DNA of 64,000 nt from Defluviicoccus sp. bin129 (lineage in GTDB: Bacteria; Pseudomonadota; Alphaproteobacteria; MPNO01): assembly GCA_002239065.1 (NCBI GenBank), contig MPNO01000005.1, positions 86,633 through 150,632 of the forward strand, written 5' to 3'. A program made the position numbers and the translations under genes. The notes under the pieces are model-generated. The model was not told where the DNA came from and did no database searches. It was given only the letters and a program-made list of their open reading frames with translations. Below, in pieces: positions 19,017-28,268 of the stretch (position 1 is the stretch's first letter; each line of letters begins with the position of its first letter).

Positions 19017-20496
19017 TGGCTTCATCGCCCGCAACGGGCTGTGGAGCGACGGGCAGGCCGAGGCCGCGTCGGAGGTGCTGCGCAGGGTCGAGGCCGACGG
19101 GCTCCGCCTGATCAGGCTTGCCTGGGTCGACAGCCATGGCGCCGTTAGGGCCAAGGCGGTCACCCCGCCCGCGCTCCGCCAGGCGCTGCTCGACGGCTAC
19201 AACATCAACGTCGCCACCTCGACCCTCGATGCGTCGGGCGGGCGTGTCTTCGCCTCCTTCACCCCGGGCGGCGGCATGGGCATCGACGAGATGACCGGCT
19301 CGCCCAACCTGGTGCTGGTTCCGGATCCCCTGACATACCGCACCCTCCCCTGGGCCCCGGGGACGGGCTGGATGCTGGGCGATCAGTATTTCCGCAATGG
19401 CAGGCCTTTCCCCTTCTCGACCCGCCGGGTTCTGGCCGCCCAGCGGGCGCGGCTCGCCGGGCGCGGCTGGCGCATGCTGGTCGGCATCGAGATCGAGTGG
19501 TACCTGCGCCGCATCGACGACGACCGGCTGGGCGAGGCGCAGGTCGCGCAGCAGGGACGGCGCGGCCGCCCGCTCGCGACCAGCGCCGTCGAACCCGGCT
19601 TCTCCTACCACTCGGAGACCAATCTCGACATCCTGCAGCCGGTCTTCGATGCGCTGGCCGATGCGTTCGACGGGCTCGGGCTGAAGCTGCGCTCGCTGGA
19701 GAACGAGTTCGGCCCGGGGCAGGTCGAATGCACCTTCGCGGCCGACGACGCGGGGCGCGCGGCGGACGACGCGGCGCTGTTCCGCAGCGCGACCCGGCAG
19801 GTCTGCCGCCGCCTCGGCTACGCCGCGAGCTTCATCTGCCGGCCCGCCTTCCGGGGACATTTCGCCAGCGGCTGGCATCTCCACCAGTCCTTCGCCGATG
19901 CCGCGACCGGCGAGAACCTGTTCGTGCCCGCGGAAGGCGACCATGCGCTGTCGCCGCTCGGGCTCTCGGCGCTCGCCGGTCTGGTCGAGCACGCCGATGC
20001 GGCGAGCGCCTTCGTCACGCCCACGATCAACGGCTATCGCCGCTTCCGCCCCAACTCGCTGGCGCCCGACCGGGCGGGCTGGGGGGTCGACCAGCGGGGC
20101 GCGATGATCCGGGTGATCGGCGGCGCCGACGACCCCGCGACGCGGCTGGAGAACCGCGCCGGCGAGCCCGCCGCCAACCCCTATCTCTATATCGCATCGC
20201 AGATCGCCGCCGCGCTCGACGGCATCGACCGCAACCTCGCCGCGCCGGAAGAGGATCTCGCCCCCTACGAGGCCGAGCGCGCGATGCTGCCCGCCGACCT
20301 CGCCGCCGCGCTCGGGGCGCTCGACGCGTCCGCCCTGTTCCGCCGCGACTTCGGCGATCCGTTCGTCGACTATTTCATCGCCCTCAAGCGGGCCGAGCTC
20401 GACCGGTTCCGGCAATACGGAATCGACCAGGGCGGCCACCGCGAGATCAATGGCGTGACCGAATGGGAACAGAACGAGTATTTTGACTTCTTCTGA
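18994..20496 (+). CDS. Glutamine synthetase-like gamma-glutamyl ligase
   Basis: 500 residues with the glutamine synthetase beta-grasp and catalytic domains. Visible elements are GIEIEWYL (metal-binding Glu), SLENEFGPGQVE near residue 235, the substrate-loop region GHFASGWHLHQSF near 290 and RLENRAGEPAANPYLY near 390. Context with a Rieske dioxygenase recalls aniline-type pathways, where a GS-like enzyme first makes a gamma-glutamyl amide of the amine. The only in-frame ATG near the start overlaps the SDR by 23 nt; a GTG near 19075 is an alternative. Ligase activity on an amine other than ammonia is inferred from position in the operon. Confidence 0.82.
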   Translation: MAGRASSDGFIARNGLWSDGQAEAASEVLRRVEADGLRLIRLAWVDSHGAVRAKAVTPPALRQALLDGYNINVATSTLDASGGRVFASFTPGGGMGIDEMTGSPNLVLVPDPLTYRTLPWAPGTGWMLGDQYFRNGRPFPFSTRRVLAAQRARLAGRGWRMLVGIEIEWYLRRIDDDRLGEAQVAQQGRRGRPLATSAVEPGFSYHSETNLDILQPVFDALADAFDGLGLKLRSLENEFGPGQVECTFAADDAGRAADDAALFRSATRQVCRRLGYAASFICRPAFRGHFASGWHLHQSFADAATGENLFVPAEGDHALSPLGLSALAGLVEHADAASAFVTPTINGYRRFRPNSLAPDRAGWGVDQRGAMIRVIGGADDPATRLENRAGEPAANPYLYIASQIAAALDGIDRNLAAPEEDLAPYEAERAMLPADLAAALGALDASALFRRDFGDPFVDYFIALKRAELDRFRQYGIDQGGHREINGVTEWEQNEYFDFF

Positions 20497-20521
20497 ACGC
20501 CCGCAAGCGGGGGGAAAGGCG

Positions 20522-21889
20522 ATGACCGAGCTGCCATCGATCAACGGCGCGGCGTCGGGTCCGGCCTATGATTACGACCGGCTGGTGTTCGAGGACCGCG
20601 TGCACCGCGTGCTCTACACCGATCCCCGGATCTTCGACGCGGAGATGACCAGGATCTTCGGCGCGGTCTGGGTCTATCTCGGCCATGAGAGCCAGATCCC
20701 GCAGGTCAACGATTTCGTGACCACCCGGCTCGGGCGCCGCCCGATCATCCTGGTGCGCGATTCCGACGGCGTGCTGCGAGCGCTCTACAACCGCTGCACC
20801 CATCGCGGCTCGACCGTCTGCCGAGAGACGCGCGGCTCGGCGAAATCCTTCCAGTGCGGCTATCACGGCTGGACCTTCCTCAACTCGGGCAAGCTCAACG
20901 GCGTGCCCTGGCCGGACGGCTACGCGGACAATTTCTCGGACGAGAAGTTCAACCTCGCCCAGGTCCCCCGGGTCGACAGCTATCGCGGGTTCGTGTTCGG
21001 CACGCTCAACCTCGATGCGCCGGCGCTGGTCGACTATCTCGGCGGCGTCGCCGGGCCGCTCGACGAGTGGCTCGACCGCCATCCCGGCGGCAAGGTCGCG
21101 CTGTGCGAGGCCAACCGGCTCAAATTCAAGGGCAACTGGAAGCTGCTCTACGACAACTCGGCCGACGGCTACCATGTCGTGTTCTCGCACCGCTCGCTGC
21201 TCGCCATGGAGAACCGCTTCGAGCCCGACAGCGACAAGGGGATGGCGTTCTACCGCTCGAGCCCGGACTCGGCGCCGATGTATGTCCGCTGCTTCGCCAA
21301 CGGCCACCATTTCAAGGACAAGCGGCCCAATGTCGAGGACCGGCCGGGCGCGCTGTGGGACATCGAAGGCCCGCACCCGGGCATGGAGCATTTCGAGGCC
21401 TCGCTGCGCCAGCGCCTCGGCGACCGGGCCGACCGCGCGCTCGACCTCGCCTCGTCGGAGCCGGTGAACATCAACGTATTTCCCAACCTCCACATCCTCG
21501 GCAACCACGTCCAGGTTTCGACGCCGGTCGCCGTCGACGAGACCGACACCACCTGGTACGGCACCGCCGTGGTCGACGACGACGGCGCGCTCGAAGGGAC
21601 GGTCGATGCGATCAACGCGCTGCGCATGCGCACCCAGGAATCCTTCCCCAATTTCGGCGAGGTCGACGATCTCGCCAATTTCGAGCAGATCCAGGTGGGC
21701 TTCCTCGCCGAGGAGGACGAATGGGTCTACATGCATCGCGGGCTCGGCATCCCCGGCCGCCTCAAGGTGGACGACGAGGGCGCGATCACCGGGCCGCCCA
21801 CCGACGAGGTGTTCATGCGCGAGCACATGAAGGTGTGGAAGCGCCTGATGACGGCGGAACCCCGCATCGCGATCACGCGGACGGTCTGA
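20522..21889 (+). CDS. Rieske aromatic-ring-hydroxylating dioxygenase, alpha subunit
   Basis: 455 residues. The Rieske [2Fe-2S] ligands are CTHRG and CGYHGW, 17 residues apart (residues about 93-115). The mononuclear iron site is DNSADGYHVVFSH near 215-228, with the two histidines. This is the oxygenase component that inserts O2 into an aromatic ring using electrons from a reductase not seen in the window. The start has a GGGGGGAAAGGCG ribosome site and follows the GS-like gene by 25 bp; the beta subunit follows 3 bp after its stop. Similarity in arrangement to aniline dioxygenase operons suggests an N-linked aromatic substrate, but this is inference. Confidence 0.9.
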   Translation: MTELPSINGAASGPAYDYDRLVFEDRVHRVLYTDPRIFDAEMTRIFGAVWVYLGHESQIPQVNDFVTTRLGRRPIILVRDSDGVLRALYNRCTHRGSTVCRETRGSAKSFQCGYHGWTFLNSGKLNGVPWPDGYADNFSDEKFNLAQVPRVDSYRGFVFGTLNLDAPALVDYLGGVAGPLDEWLDRHPGGKVALCEANRLKFKGNWKLLYDNSADGYHVVFSHRSLLAMENRFEPDSDKGMAFYRSSPDSAPMYVRCFANGHHFKDKRPNVEDRPGALWDIEGPHPGMEHFEASLRQRLGDRADRALDLASSEPVNINVFPNLHILGNHVQVSTPVAVDETDTTWYGTAVVDDDGALEGTVDAINALRMRTQESFPNFGEVDDLANFEQIQVGFLAEEDEWVYMHRGLGIPGRLKVDDEGAITGPPTDEVFMREHMKVWKRLMTAEPRIAITRTV

Positions 21890-21892
21890 GGG

Positions 21893-22480
21893 GTGACCGT
21901 GGACGCGCCCGACCCGTCGACCAGCTCGTACTACGTCAGCGACGATTTCTACGCCGGGCTGGTCGACGAGTTTTCCGGCTGGCAGACGCCCGAGCGCGCG
22001 ATCTCGGACGCCGCGCTGCGCGAGTCCTGCGCGCGCTTCCTGGCCCTGGAGGCGCGGCTCCTCGACCAGGACCGGTTCGATGACTGGCTCGCCCTGTTCG
22101 CGCCCGAATGCGTCTACTGGGTGCCGGGGACGCGGGACGGCGACCCCAGGCGCGAGATCGCCATCGCCTTCGACGACCGCCGCAGGCTGGAGGACCGCAT
22201 CTTCCGCCTCAACACCGGTGAGGCGTGGTCGCAGCGCCCCGGCTCGCGAACCACGCGCATGGTCTCCAATATCGAGCTGTTCTCGACCGGCGACCCCGAG
22301 ATCGTGATGGCGCGCTCCAATTTCCTCACCGTCGAGTTCCGCGCCGGGGCGACCCGGATCTGGGCCGGCTGGGCGGGCCACCGCCTGCGCGACGCGACCA
22401 CGCATTGGCGGATCCTGGTCAAGCAGGTCAACCTGATCGACTACGACCAGAACCTGAGGAACCCGTCGATCGTGCTGTGA
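21893..22480 (+). CDS. Aromatic-ring-hydroxylating dioxygenase, beta subunit
   Basis: 195 residues with the cystatin-like cone fold of small subunits: FLALEARLLDQDRFDDWLAL near residue 45 and the C-terminal THWRILVKQVNLI strand. It has no catalytic metal and stabilises the alpha3beta3 oxygenase. The GTG start lies 3 bp after the alpha-subunit stop. It is the last plus-strand gene of the operon; the next gene converges 12 bp downstream with no obvious terminator hairpin. Confidence 0.88.
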   Translation: MTVDAPDPSTSSYYVSDDFYAGLVDEFSGWQTPERAISDAALRESCARFLALEARLLDQDRFDDWLALFAPECVYWVPGTRDGDPRREIAIAFDDRRRLEDRIFRLNTGEAWSQRPGSRTTRMVSNIELFSTGDPEIVMARSNFLTVEFRAGATRIWAGWAGHRLRDATTHWRILVKQVNLIDYDQNLRNPSIVL

Positions 22481-22492
22481 GCCGGATACGCC

Positions 22493-23533
22493 CTATGCCG
22501 GGTGAGGCGATGCGCCGTCCTCGATCAGGCCGGCGAGCAGCCGGCGGGCATGGATGGTCGGCTGGTCGGCGTTGACGTCGATCTGCGGCGCGCCGGGGCG
22601 CGCGTCGATGCCGCGCTGCTGTGCTTCCACCGCGTCGACGTCTTCCCGGAAGGTCTGGCGGACGCCGGGGTGGAGGCGGGTGTCGAGATCGTCGTCGTCG
22701 AGCCGGTAGTTGCGCGCGAACAGCCAGAAATAGTGGCAGGACGTCTCGCTCTCCGGGGTCGAGAAATGCGACGTCCGGTTGGTGATGCCGCGGCTGCGGT
22801 CGCCCTCGGGCGCGCCGGTCCCGGCTTCCGCCGCGCCGATGTCGAAGATGCACCCGGTCGGCGGCACGAAGGTGGCGAGGATCCAGCGGTCGACCGGCCC
22901 GGTGAAGCCGCCCGCCACCTTCCAGATCGGCGGCGCCTCGACGCCGAGCAGCCAGCGCGAGATCGCGATCCGCCCATCCTTGCGCTCGACCTTCGGCGGT
23001 GTGTCCTGCACCGCGTCGCTGCCCAGCGTGTCGGGATGGACGAAGGTGACATGGGTCGCATCGAGCTGGATGTCGGTCAGCAGCCGGTACTCGGCGGCGA
23101 CCGGGTGGTAGTCGCCGACGGTCCGCCACTCCGGCCCGTCGTTCCAGAACAGATCGGGGATCCGCGCCTCGTCGGCGCGGGCCGGGTCGCCCATCCAGAT
23201 CCAGATCCAGCGATGCCGTTCGCGCACCGGGTAGCTCCGCACCGCCGCGCCCGGCGGGATCGTCGACTGGCCGGGAATCGCAATGCAGGCGCCGGTCGGA
23301 TCGAAGGTCAGCCCGTGATAGCCGCACTGGATGTCGTCGCCCCGCACGCGGCCCATCGAGAGCGGCAGGTTGCGGTGGCAGCAGCGGTCCTCCAGCGCGA
23401 CCGGAGACCCGTCCCCGCGGCGGTAGAGCACCACCGCCTCGCCGAGAAGAACGCGGCTTGTCGGCTCGGTGCCGACCTCGTGGTCCCAGGCGGCGACATA
23501 CCAGCAATCGCGCAGATACATGGCGTTCGCCAT
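22493..23533 (-). CDS. VanA-type Rieske oxygenase (demethylase family)
   Basis: 346 residues of the vanillate O-demethylase/toluenesulfonate methyl-monooxygenase group. The N-terminus CWYVAAW and the Rieske pair CCHRNLPLSMG and CGYHGL are typical; the iron site is DATHVTFVHPDTLG near residue 165. These one-subunit-type oxygenases remove methyl groups as formaldehyde or hydroxylate methyl side chains. The ATG overlaps the formate dehydrogenase stop by one base (TGATG), so it is translationally coupled to that operon, which fits a demethylation that yields C1 units. Reductase partner not seen. Confidence 0.88.
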   Translation of the reverse strand: MANAMYLRDCWYVAAWDHEVGTEPTSRVLLGEAVVLYRRGDGSPVALEDRCCHRNLPLSMGRVRGDDIQCGYHGLTFDPTGACIAIPGQSTIPPGAAVRSYPVRERHRWIWIWMGDPARADEARIPDLFWNDGPEWRTVGDYHPVAAEYRLLTDIQLDATHVTFVHPDTLGSDAVQDTPPKVERKDGRIAISRWLLGVEAPPIWKVAGGFTGPVDRWILATFVPPTGCIFDIGAAEAGTGAPEGDRSRGITNRTSHFSTPESETSCHYFWLFARNYRLDDDDLDTRLHPGVRQTFREDVDAVEAQQRGIDARPGAPQIDVNADQPTIHARRLLAGLIEDGASPHPA

Positions 23534-26316
23534 CACGCCGCCGCGGGCTCGTTCGACGGCGCCGCCTCGACCCTGGCGGCGCAGAACTTGAACTCGGGGA
23601 TCTTGCCGAACGGGTCGAGCGCGTCGTTGGTCAGCAAATTGGCCGCCGCCTCGGCGAAGCAGAACGGGATGAACACCACGCCCGCGGGCACGTCCCTGTC
23701 GACCCGGCCGACCAGCTCGATCGCCCCGCGCCTGGTCTCGACGCGGATCTTGGCGCCGGGGGCGAGCCCCATGCGGTCGAGATCGGACGGCGCGAGATGG
23801 GCGATCGCCTCGGGCTCGATGGCGTCGAGCACCCCGGCGCGCCGCGTCATCGCCCCGGTATGCCAGTGCTCCAGCACGCGGCCGGTGGTCAGGATCATCG
23901 GGAAGTCGGCGTCCGGCACCTCGTCCGGCGGGGCGATCGAGGCGGGCACGAACTTGCCGCGCCCGTTCGCGGTCGGGAAGCCGTCGCCGAAGATCACGTC
24001 GTCGCCCGGAACGTCGAGCGACGCGGTGGGGTAGGTGACCGAGTCCTCGCGCTCCAGCCGCTCCCACGAGATGCCGTTGAGCGAGGGCATCAGCGCCTGC
24101 ATCTCGGCGAACACGTCGGCCGGGCCGTCATAGGACCAGTCGAGGCCGAGGCGGCGCGCGATCTCCTGCACGATCCACAGATCCTGGCGCGCCGCGCCCG
24201 GCAAGGGCAGGGCGGCGCGGCCGATCTGCACCTGGCGGTTGGTGTTGGTGTAGGAGCCGTCCTTCTCGGGGAACGCCGAGGCCGGCAGCAGCACGTCGGC
24301 GAAATAGGCGGTCTCGGTGAGGAACAGCTCCTGCACGACGAGATGGTCGAGCATGGCGAGCGCCTCGCGGGCGTGGCCGACGTCGGGGTCCGACATCGCC
24401 GGGTTCTCGCCCATGATGTACATGCCGCGGATCTCGCCCTGGTGGACCGCGTTCATGATCTCGACCACGGTGAGCCCGCGCTCGGGGTCGAGCGAGGTCT
24501 TCCACGCGGTCTCGAAGGTCTCGCGGATTTCGGCCCCCGCCACCGAGCGGTAGTCGGGATAAAACATCGGGATCAGCCCGACATCGGAGGCGCCCTGCAC
24601 GTTGTTCTGCCCGCGCAGCGGGTGCAGCCCCGAGCCCGGCCGGCCGACCTGGCCGGTCATCAGCGCGAGCGAGATCAGGCAGCGCGCGTTGTCGGTGCCG
24701 TGGATGTGCTGCGAGATGCCCATCCCCCAGAAGATGATCGAGGCCGGCGCGGTGGCGTATTTGCGCGCGACGATGCGGATGGTCTCGGCGTCGATGCCGC
24801 AGATCGGCGCCATCTCCTCCGGGGTGAAGGGCGCGATATGTGCCTTCAGCGCCTCGAACCCCTCGGTGTGGCGCTCGATATAGCCCGGGTCGTAGAGATC
24901 CTCGGCGACGATGGTGTTCATCATCGCGTTGAGCAGCGCCACGTCGGTGCCCGACTTGAACTGGAGCATGTGGGTCGCGTGCCGGCTGAGCGCCTGGCCG
25001 CGCGGGTCCATGACGATCAGGGTCTTGCCGGCCTTGGCCGCGTTCTTGAAGAAGGTCGCCGCGACCGGGTGGTTCACCGCCGGGTTGGCGCCGATGACGA
25101 TGATCACGTCCGAGTTGGCGCATTCGAAGAACGGCGCGGTCACCGCGCCCGAGTTGATGGTCTCCATCAGGGCGGCGACCGAGGACGCGTGGCACAGCCT
25201 TGTGCAGTGGTCGACGTTGTTGGTGCCGAAGCCCGCGCGCACCAGCTTCTGGAACAGATAGGCCTCCTCGTTGGAGCCCTTGGCCGAGCCGAACCCGGCG
25301 AGCGCGTTGCCGCCATGCGCGTCGCGGATGCGGGCGAGCCCGGCGGCGGCGACGTCGAGCGCCTCCTCCCAGCTCGCCTCGCGGAACAGCGCCAGCGGGT
25401 TCGCCGCATCGAGGCTCGCGAGGTCGTCCTTGCCGACCCCGTCCCGGCGGATCATCGGCGTGACGATGCGCTGCTTGTGGTGCACGTAGTCGAAGCCGAA
25501 CCTTCCCTTGACGCACAGCCTGCCGTGATTGGCCGGGCCGTCCCTGCCCTCGACCTTGACCAGCCGGTCGTCCTTGATGTGGTAGGTGAGCTGGCAGCCG
25601 ACGCCGCAATAGGGGCAGAGGCTGTCGACCGTGCGGTCGGGGGTGACGGCGCCCGGGCGGTCCGCCTGCATCATCGCCGCCGGCATCAGCGCGCCGGTGG
25701 GACAGGCTTGGACGCATTCGCCGCAGGCGACGCAGGTCGAGTCGCCCATCGGGTCGTCGAAGTCGAAGACGATCTTCGCTTGGGAGCCGCGATGGGCCAT
25801 GCCGATCACGTCGTTGACCTGGACCTCGCGGCAGGCGCGGACGCAGAGCGTGCAGTTGATGCAGGCATCGAGATTGACCGCCATCGCCGGGTGGCTGGGA
25901 TCGGCGGCGGGGGCGGCGATGGGATCGAAGCGGCTGTCCGCGATTCCGATCCGGTCGGCCCAGCGCCAGAGCTTGGAATCGGCATCATGCGCCTGTTCGC
26001 GCTCCGGCTGGTCGGCGATCAGCAGCTCGAACACCATGCGCCGCGCCGAGGCCGCGCGCTCGGATACGGTGTCCACCACCATCCCCTCGCTCGGGGTGCG
26101 GATGCAGGAGGCGGCGAGCACCCGCTCGCCCTCGATCTCGACCATGCAGGCGCGGCAATTGCCGTCGGCGCGATAGCCCGGCTCCGGCGCATAGCAGAGA
26201 TGCGGGATCTCGATACCCCGGCGCTCCGCGACCTGCCAGATGGTCTCGCCCGGCTGGGCGGCGACGGTCTCGCCGTTGAGGGTGAAGGTGACCCCGGCTT
26301 CCTGATCCTTGGGCAT
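23533..26316 (-). CDS. fdsA: NAD-dependent formate dehydrogenase, molybdenum (alpha) subunit
   Basis: 927 residues. Order: N-terminal [2Fe-2S] domain (CYAPEPGYRADGNCRAC), Cys-rich DACINCTLCVRAC and CVACGECVQACP clusters, then the molybdopterin domain with CPYCGVGC and, at residue 375, the catalytic position within RLCHASS. That residue is Cys (codon 25192-25194), not selenocysteine. It oxidises formate to CO2 and passes electrons to the diaphorase subunit upstream, 3 bp away. The C-terminal substrate-cofactor domain (MPQ-like fold with VETRRGAIELVGRV) is intact. Cytosolic, no signal peptide. Confidence 0.93.
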   Translation of the reverse strand: MPKDQEAGVTFTLNGETVAAQPGETIWQVAERRGIEIPHLCYAPEPGYRADGNCRACMVEIEGERVLAASCIRTPSEGMVVDTVSERAASARRMVFELLIADQPEREQAHDADSKLWRWADRIGIADSRFDPIAAPAADPSHPAMAVNLDACINCTLCVRACREVQVNDVIGMAHRGSQAKIVFDFDDPMGDSTCVACGECVQACPTGALMPAAMMQADRPGAVTPDRTVDSLCPYCGVGCQLTYHIKDDRLVKVEGRDGPANHGRLCVKGRFGFDYVHHKQRIVTPMIRRDGVGKDDLASLDAANPLALFREASWEEALDVAAAGLARIRDAHGGNALAGFGSAKGSNEEAYLFQKLVRAGFGTNNVDHCTRLCHASSVAALMETINSGAVTAPFFECANSDVIIVIGANPAVNHPVAATFFKNAAKAGKTLIVMDPRGQALSRHATHMLQFKSGTDVALLNAMMNTIVAEDLYDPGYIERHTEGFEALKAHIAPFTPEEMAPICGIDAETIRIVARKYATAPASIIFWGMGISQHIHGTDNARCLISLALMTGQVGRPGSGLHPLRGQNNVQGASDVGLIPMFYPDYRSVAGAEIRETFETAWKTSLDPERGLTVVEIMNAVHQGEIRGMYIMGENPAMSDPDVGHAREALAMLDHLVVQELFLTETAYFADVLLPASAFPEKDGSYTNTNRQVQIGRAALPLPGAARQDLWIVQEIARRLGLDWSYDGPADVFAEMQALMPSLNGISWERLEREDSVTYPTASLDVPGDDVIFGDGFPTANGRGKFVPASIAPPDEVPDADFPMILTTGRVLEHWHTGAMTRRAGVLDAIEPEAIAHLAPSDLDRMGLAPGAKIRVETRRGAIELVGRVDRDVPAGVVFIPFCFAEAAANLLTNDALDPFGKIPEFKFCAARVEAAPSNEPAAA

Positions 26317-26319
26317 GGC

Positions 26320-28029
26320 CTATCCGTCCGGTATGTCCTGGGGGAAATGCTTCAGCGCCGACAACAGCCCGTTCGGCGCCGCCTGGCCGAGGCCGCAGAT
26401 TGAGGCGTCGATCATCGCCCGGCTGAGTTCGCGAAGCAACGGCTCGTCCCATCGGGGCCGGCGCATCAGCCCGACCGATTTCTCGCAGCCGGCGCGGCAG
26501 GGCGTGCACTGCCCGCAGCTCTCGTCCTCGAAGAAGCGCATCAGGTTGAGCGCCGCGTCGGCCGCCGAATCCCGATCCGAGAGCACGATCACCGCGGCCG
26601 ACCCGATCAGGCAGCCATGCTCTTCCAGGGTGCCGAAATCGAGCGGGATGTCCGCCATGCCGGCGGGCAGGATGCCGCCCGAGGCGCCGCCCGGCAAATA
26701 GCCCTTGAAGGCGTGGCCGTCCGCCATGCCGCCGCAGTATTCGTCGATCAGCTCGCGGGCGGTGATCCCGGCCTCGGCGATCTTGACCCCGGGCTCCTTC
26801 ACCCGGCCCGAGACCGAGAAGGTGCGCAGGCCCTTGCGTCCGTTGCGGCCCTTGCCGGCGAACCAGTCCGGGCCGTTGGCGAGGATGTCCGGCACCCAGT
26901 AGAGCGTCTCGACGTTGTTGATCAGCGTCGGCTTGCCGAACAGCCCGATCTGGGCCGGGAAGGGCGGCTTGTGCCGGGGCAGGCCGCGCTTGCCCTCAAT
27001 GCTCTCCAGCATCGCCGATTCCTCGCCGCAGATATAGGCGCCGGCGCCGCGCCTGAGCACGATGGAGCCCGGCGCAGCCAGGCCTTCCGTCTCCAGCCGG
27101 GCGATCTCACCGATCAGGATCTCGCGCGCCACCGGGTACTCGTCGCGGAGATAGACATAGGTCTCTTCCGCCTCGACCGCCCAGTCGGCGATCAGCATGC
27201 CTTCGAGGAAGCGGTGCGGGTCGGTCTCGAGGAAGTAGCGGTCCTTGAAGGTGCCTGGCTCGCCCTCGTCGGCGTTGACCGCGAGATAGCGGGGACCCGG
27301 CTCGGCGCGGACGAAGGTCCATTTGCGCCCGGTCGGGAAGCCCGCCCCGCCGAGCCCGCGCAGGCTCGACTTCTCCAGCGCCTCGATCACCCCCTCGACC
27401 GGCCGGTTCCCGTCGCGGCATTCGCGGAGCACCGTGTAGCCGCCGCCCGCGACGTAGTCGTCGAACCCGACATAGTCGGGGATCTCGGGCTTCGTCCTGC
27501 CGTCCGCGAGCGCGGCCATGACCCGCTCCGGGGTCGCGTGCGGCATCTGGTTGTGGCCGATCTCGGCCGCCGGCGCGCGGTCGCAGGCGCCGATGCAGGG
27601 CGCCCGGACGATGCGCACGCCATCGCCCACGCTACCCTCCAGCGTCTCGATCAGCGCATCGGCGCCCATCATCTCGCAGGTGAGCGAGTCGCAGACCCGG
27701 ATCGTGAGCGGCGGCGGGCGCGCATCCTCGTCGCCGAGCACGTCGAAATGGGCATAGAACGTCGCCGTCTCGTAGATCTCGGTGAGCGCGAGCTTCATCT
27801 CGTCGGCGAGCGCCGCCATGTCGTCGGGCGCGAGGCAGCCCTGCGAGTCCTGGATCAGATGCAGGTGCTCGATCAGCAGGTCGCGCCGGCGCGGCCGGTC
27901 GCCGAGGAGCGCGCGCACGCGCTCCGCCGCCGCCGCATCGACCTGGCGGCCCTTGGTGCGGGGCCGCGCCCGGGTGCGGGCCGAACCGGGATGCCCGTAT
28001 GCGCGAACCACGCGCGCGCCTTCCGCCAT
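26320..28029 (-). CDS. fdsB: NAD-dependent formate dehydrogenase, fused NuoE/NuoF-like diaphorase subunit
   Basis: 569 residues. The first ~170 are a NuoE/FdsG-like thioredoxin-fold domain with a [2Fe-2S] set (CDSLTC near residue 107 and CIGAC near 140). The rest is NuoF/FdsB-like: LGGAGFPTGRKW (NADH/FMN loop), AYICGEESAMLES and the SCGQCTPCRAGC cluster near 520. It transfers electrons from formate to NAD+. The ATG is preceded by GGGAGAGGTC; a longer upstream frame is not needed. In other bacteria the two parts are often separate genes. First gene of the fds-Rieske operon. Confidence 0.9.
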   Translation of the reverse strand: MAEGARVVRAYGHPGSARTRARPRTKGRQVDAAAAERVRALLGDRPRRRDLLIEHLHLIQDSQGCLAPDDMAALADEMKLALTEIYETATFYAHFDVLGDEDARPPPLTIRVCDSLTCEMMGADALIETLEGSVGDGVRIVRAPCIGACDRAPAAEIGHNQMPHATPERVMAALADGRTKPEIPDYVGFDDYVAGGGYTVLRECRDGNRPVEGVIEALEKSSLRGLGGAGFPTGRKWTFVRAEPGPRYLAVNADEGEPGTFKDRYFLETDPHRFLEGMLIADWAVEAEETYVYLRDEYPVAREILIGEIARLETEGLAAPGSIVLRRGAGAYICGEESAMLESIEGKRGLPRHKPPFPAQIGLFGKPTLINNVETLYWVPDILANGPDWFAGKGRNGRKGLRTFSVSGRVKEPGVKIAEAGITARELIDEYCGGMADGHAFKGYLPGGASGGILPAGMADIPLDFGTLEEHGCLIGSAAVIVLSDRDSAADAALNLMRFFEDESCGQCTPCRAGCEKSVGLMRRPRWDEPLLRELSRAMIDASICGLGQAAPNGLLSALKHFPQDIPDG

Positions 28030-28208
28030 GACCTCTCCCGGTTCCCGAAGCCTCGAAACTCGTCCCGCCGCGAACCTAGCGGCTCGCACCGGCCGCCGTC
28101 AAAAGATTGTCCGGGTCCGGAACGCAGGCACGATGCGTTGCGTGGCGGCGGGCCGTCCCTCGACAGGGTCCGTCGGATCTACTCGGGAAGAGGGGAAAAA
28201 TTGCAATG

Positions 28209-28246
28209 CCTCACCCTGAGCAACCGCGAAGCGGCGTATCGAAGGG
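28209..28246. repeat. Dispersed palindromic repeat, copy A
   Basis: A CCTCACCCTGAG arm and a GCGTATCGAAGGG arm around CCGCGAAGCGG. The GCGTATCGAAGG core recurs at 46588-46599 and its complement at 61835-61846. Such elements are intergenic REP-like sequences in alphaproteobacteria. Confidence 0.6.
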
Positions 28247-28268
28247 CAGCCGAGCCTTTCCCATCCGT

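Noticed and set aside
23458..26403. Open frame of 981 codons opposite formate dehydrogenase
   Set aside because: Antisense shadow caused by GC-rich third positions; no domain-like pattern, while the minus strand has clear fdsA motifs.
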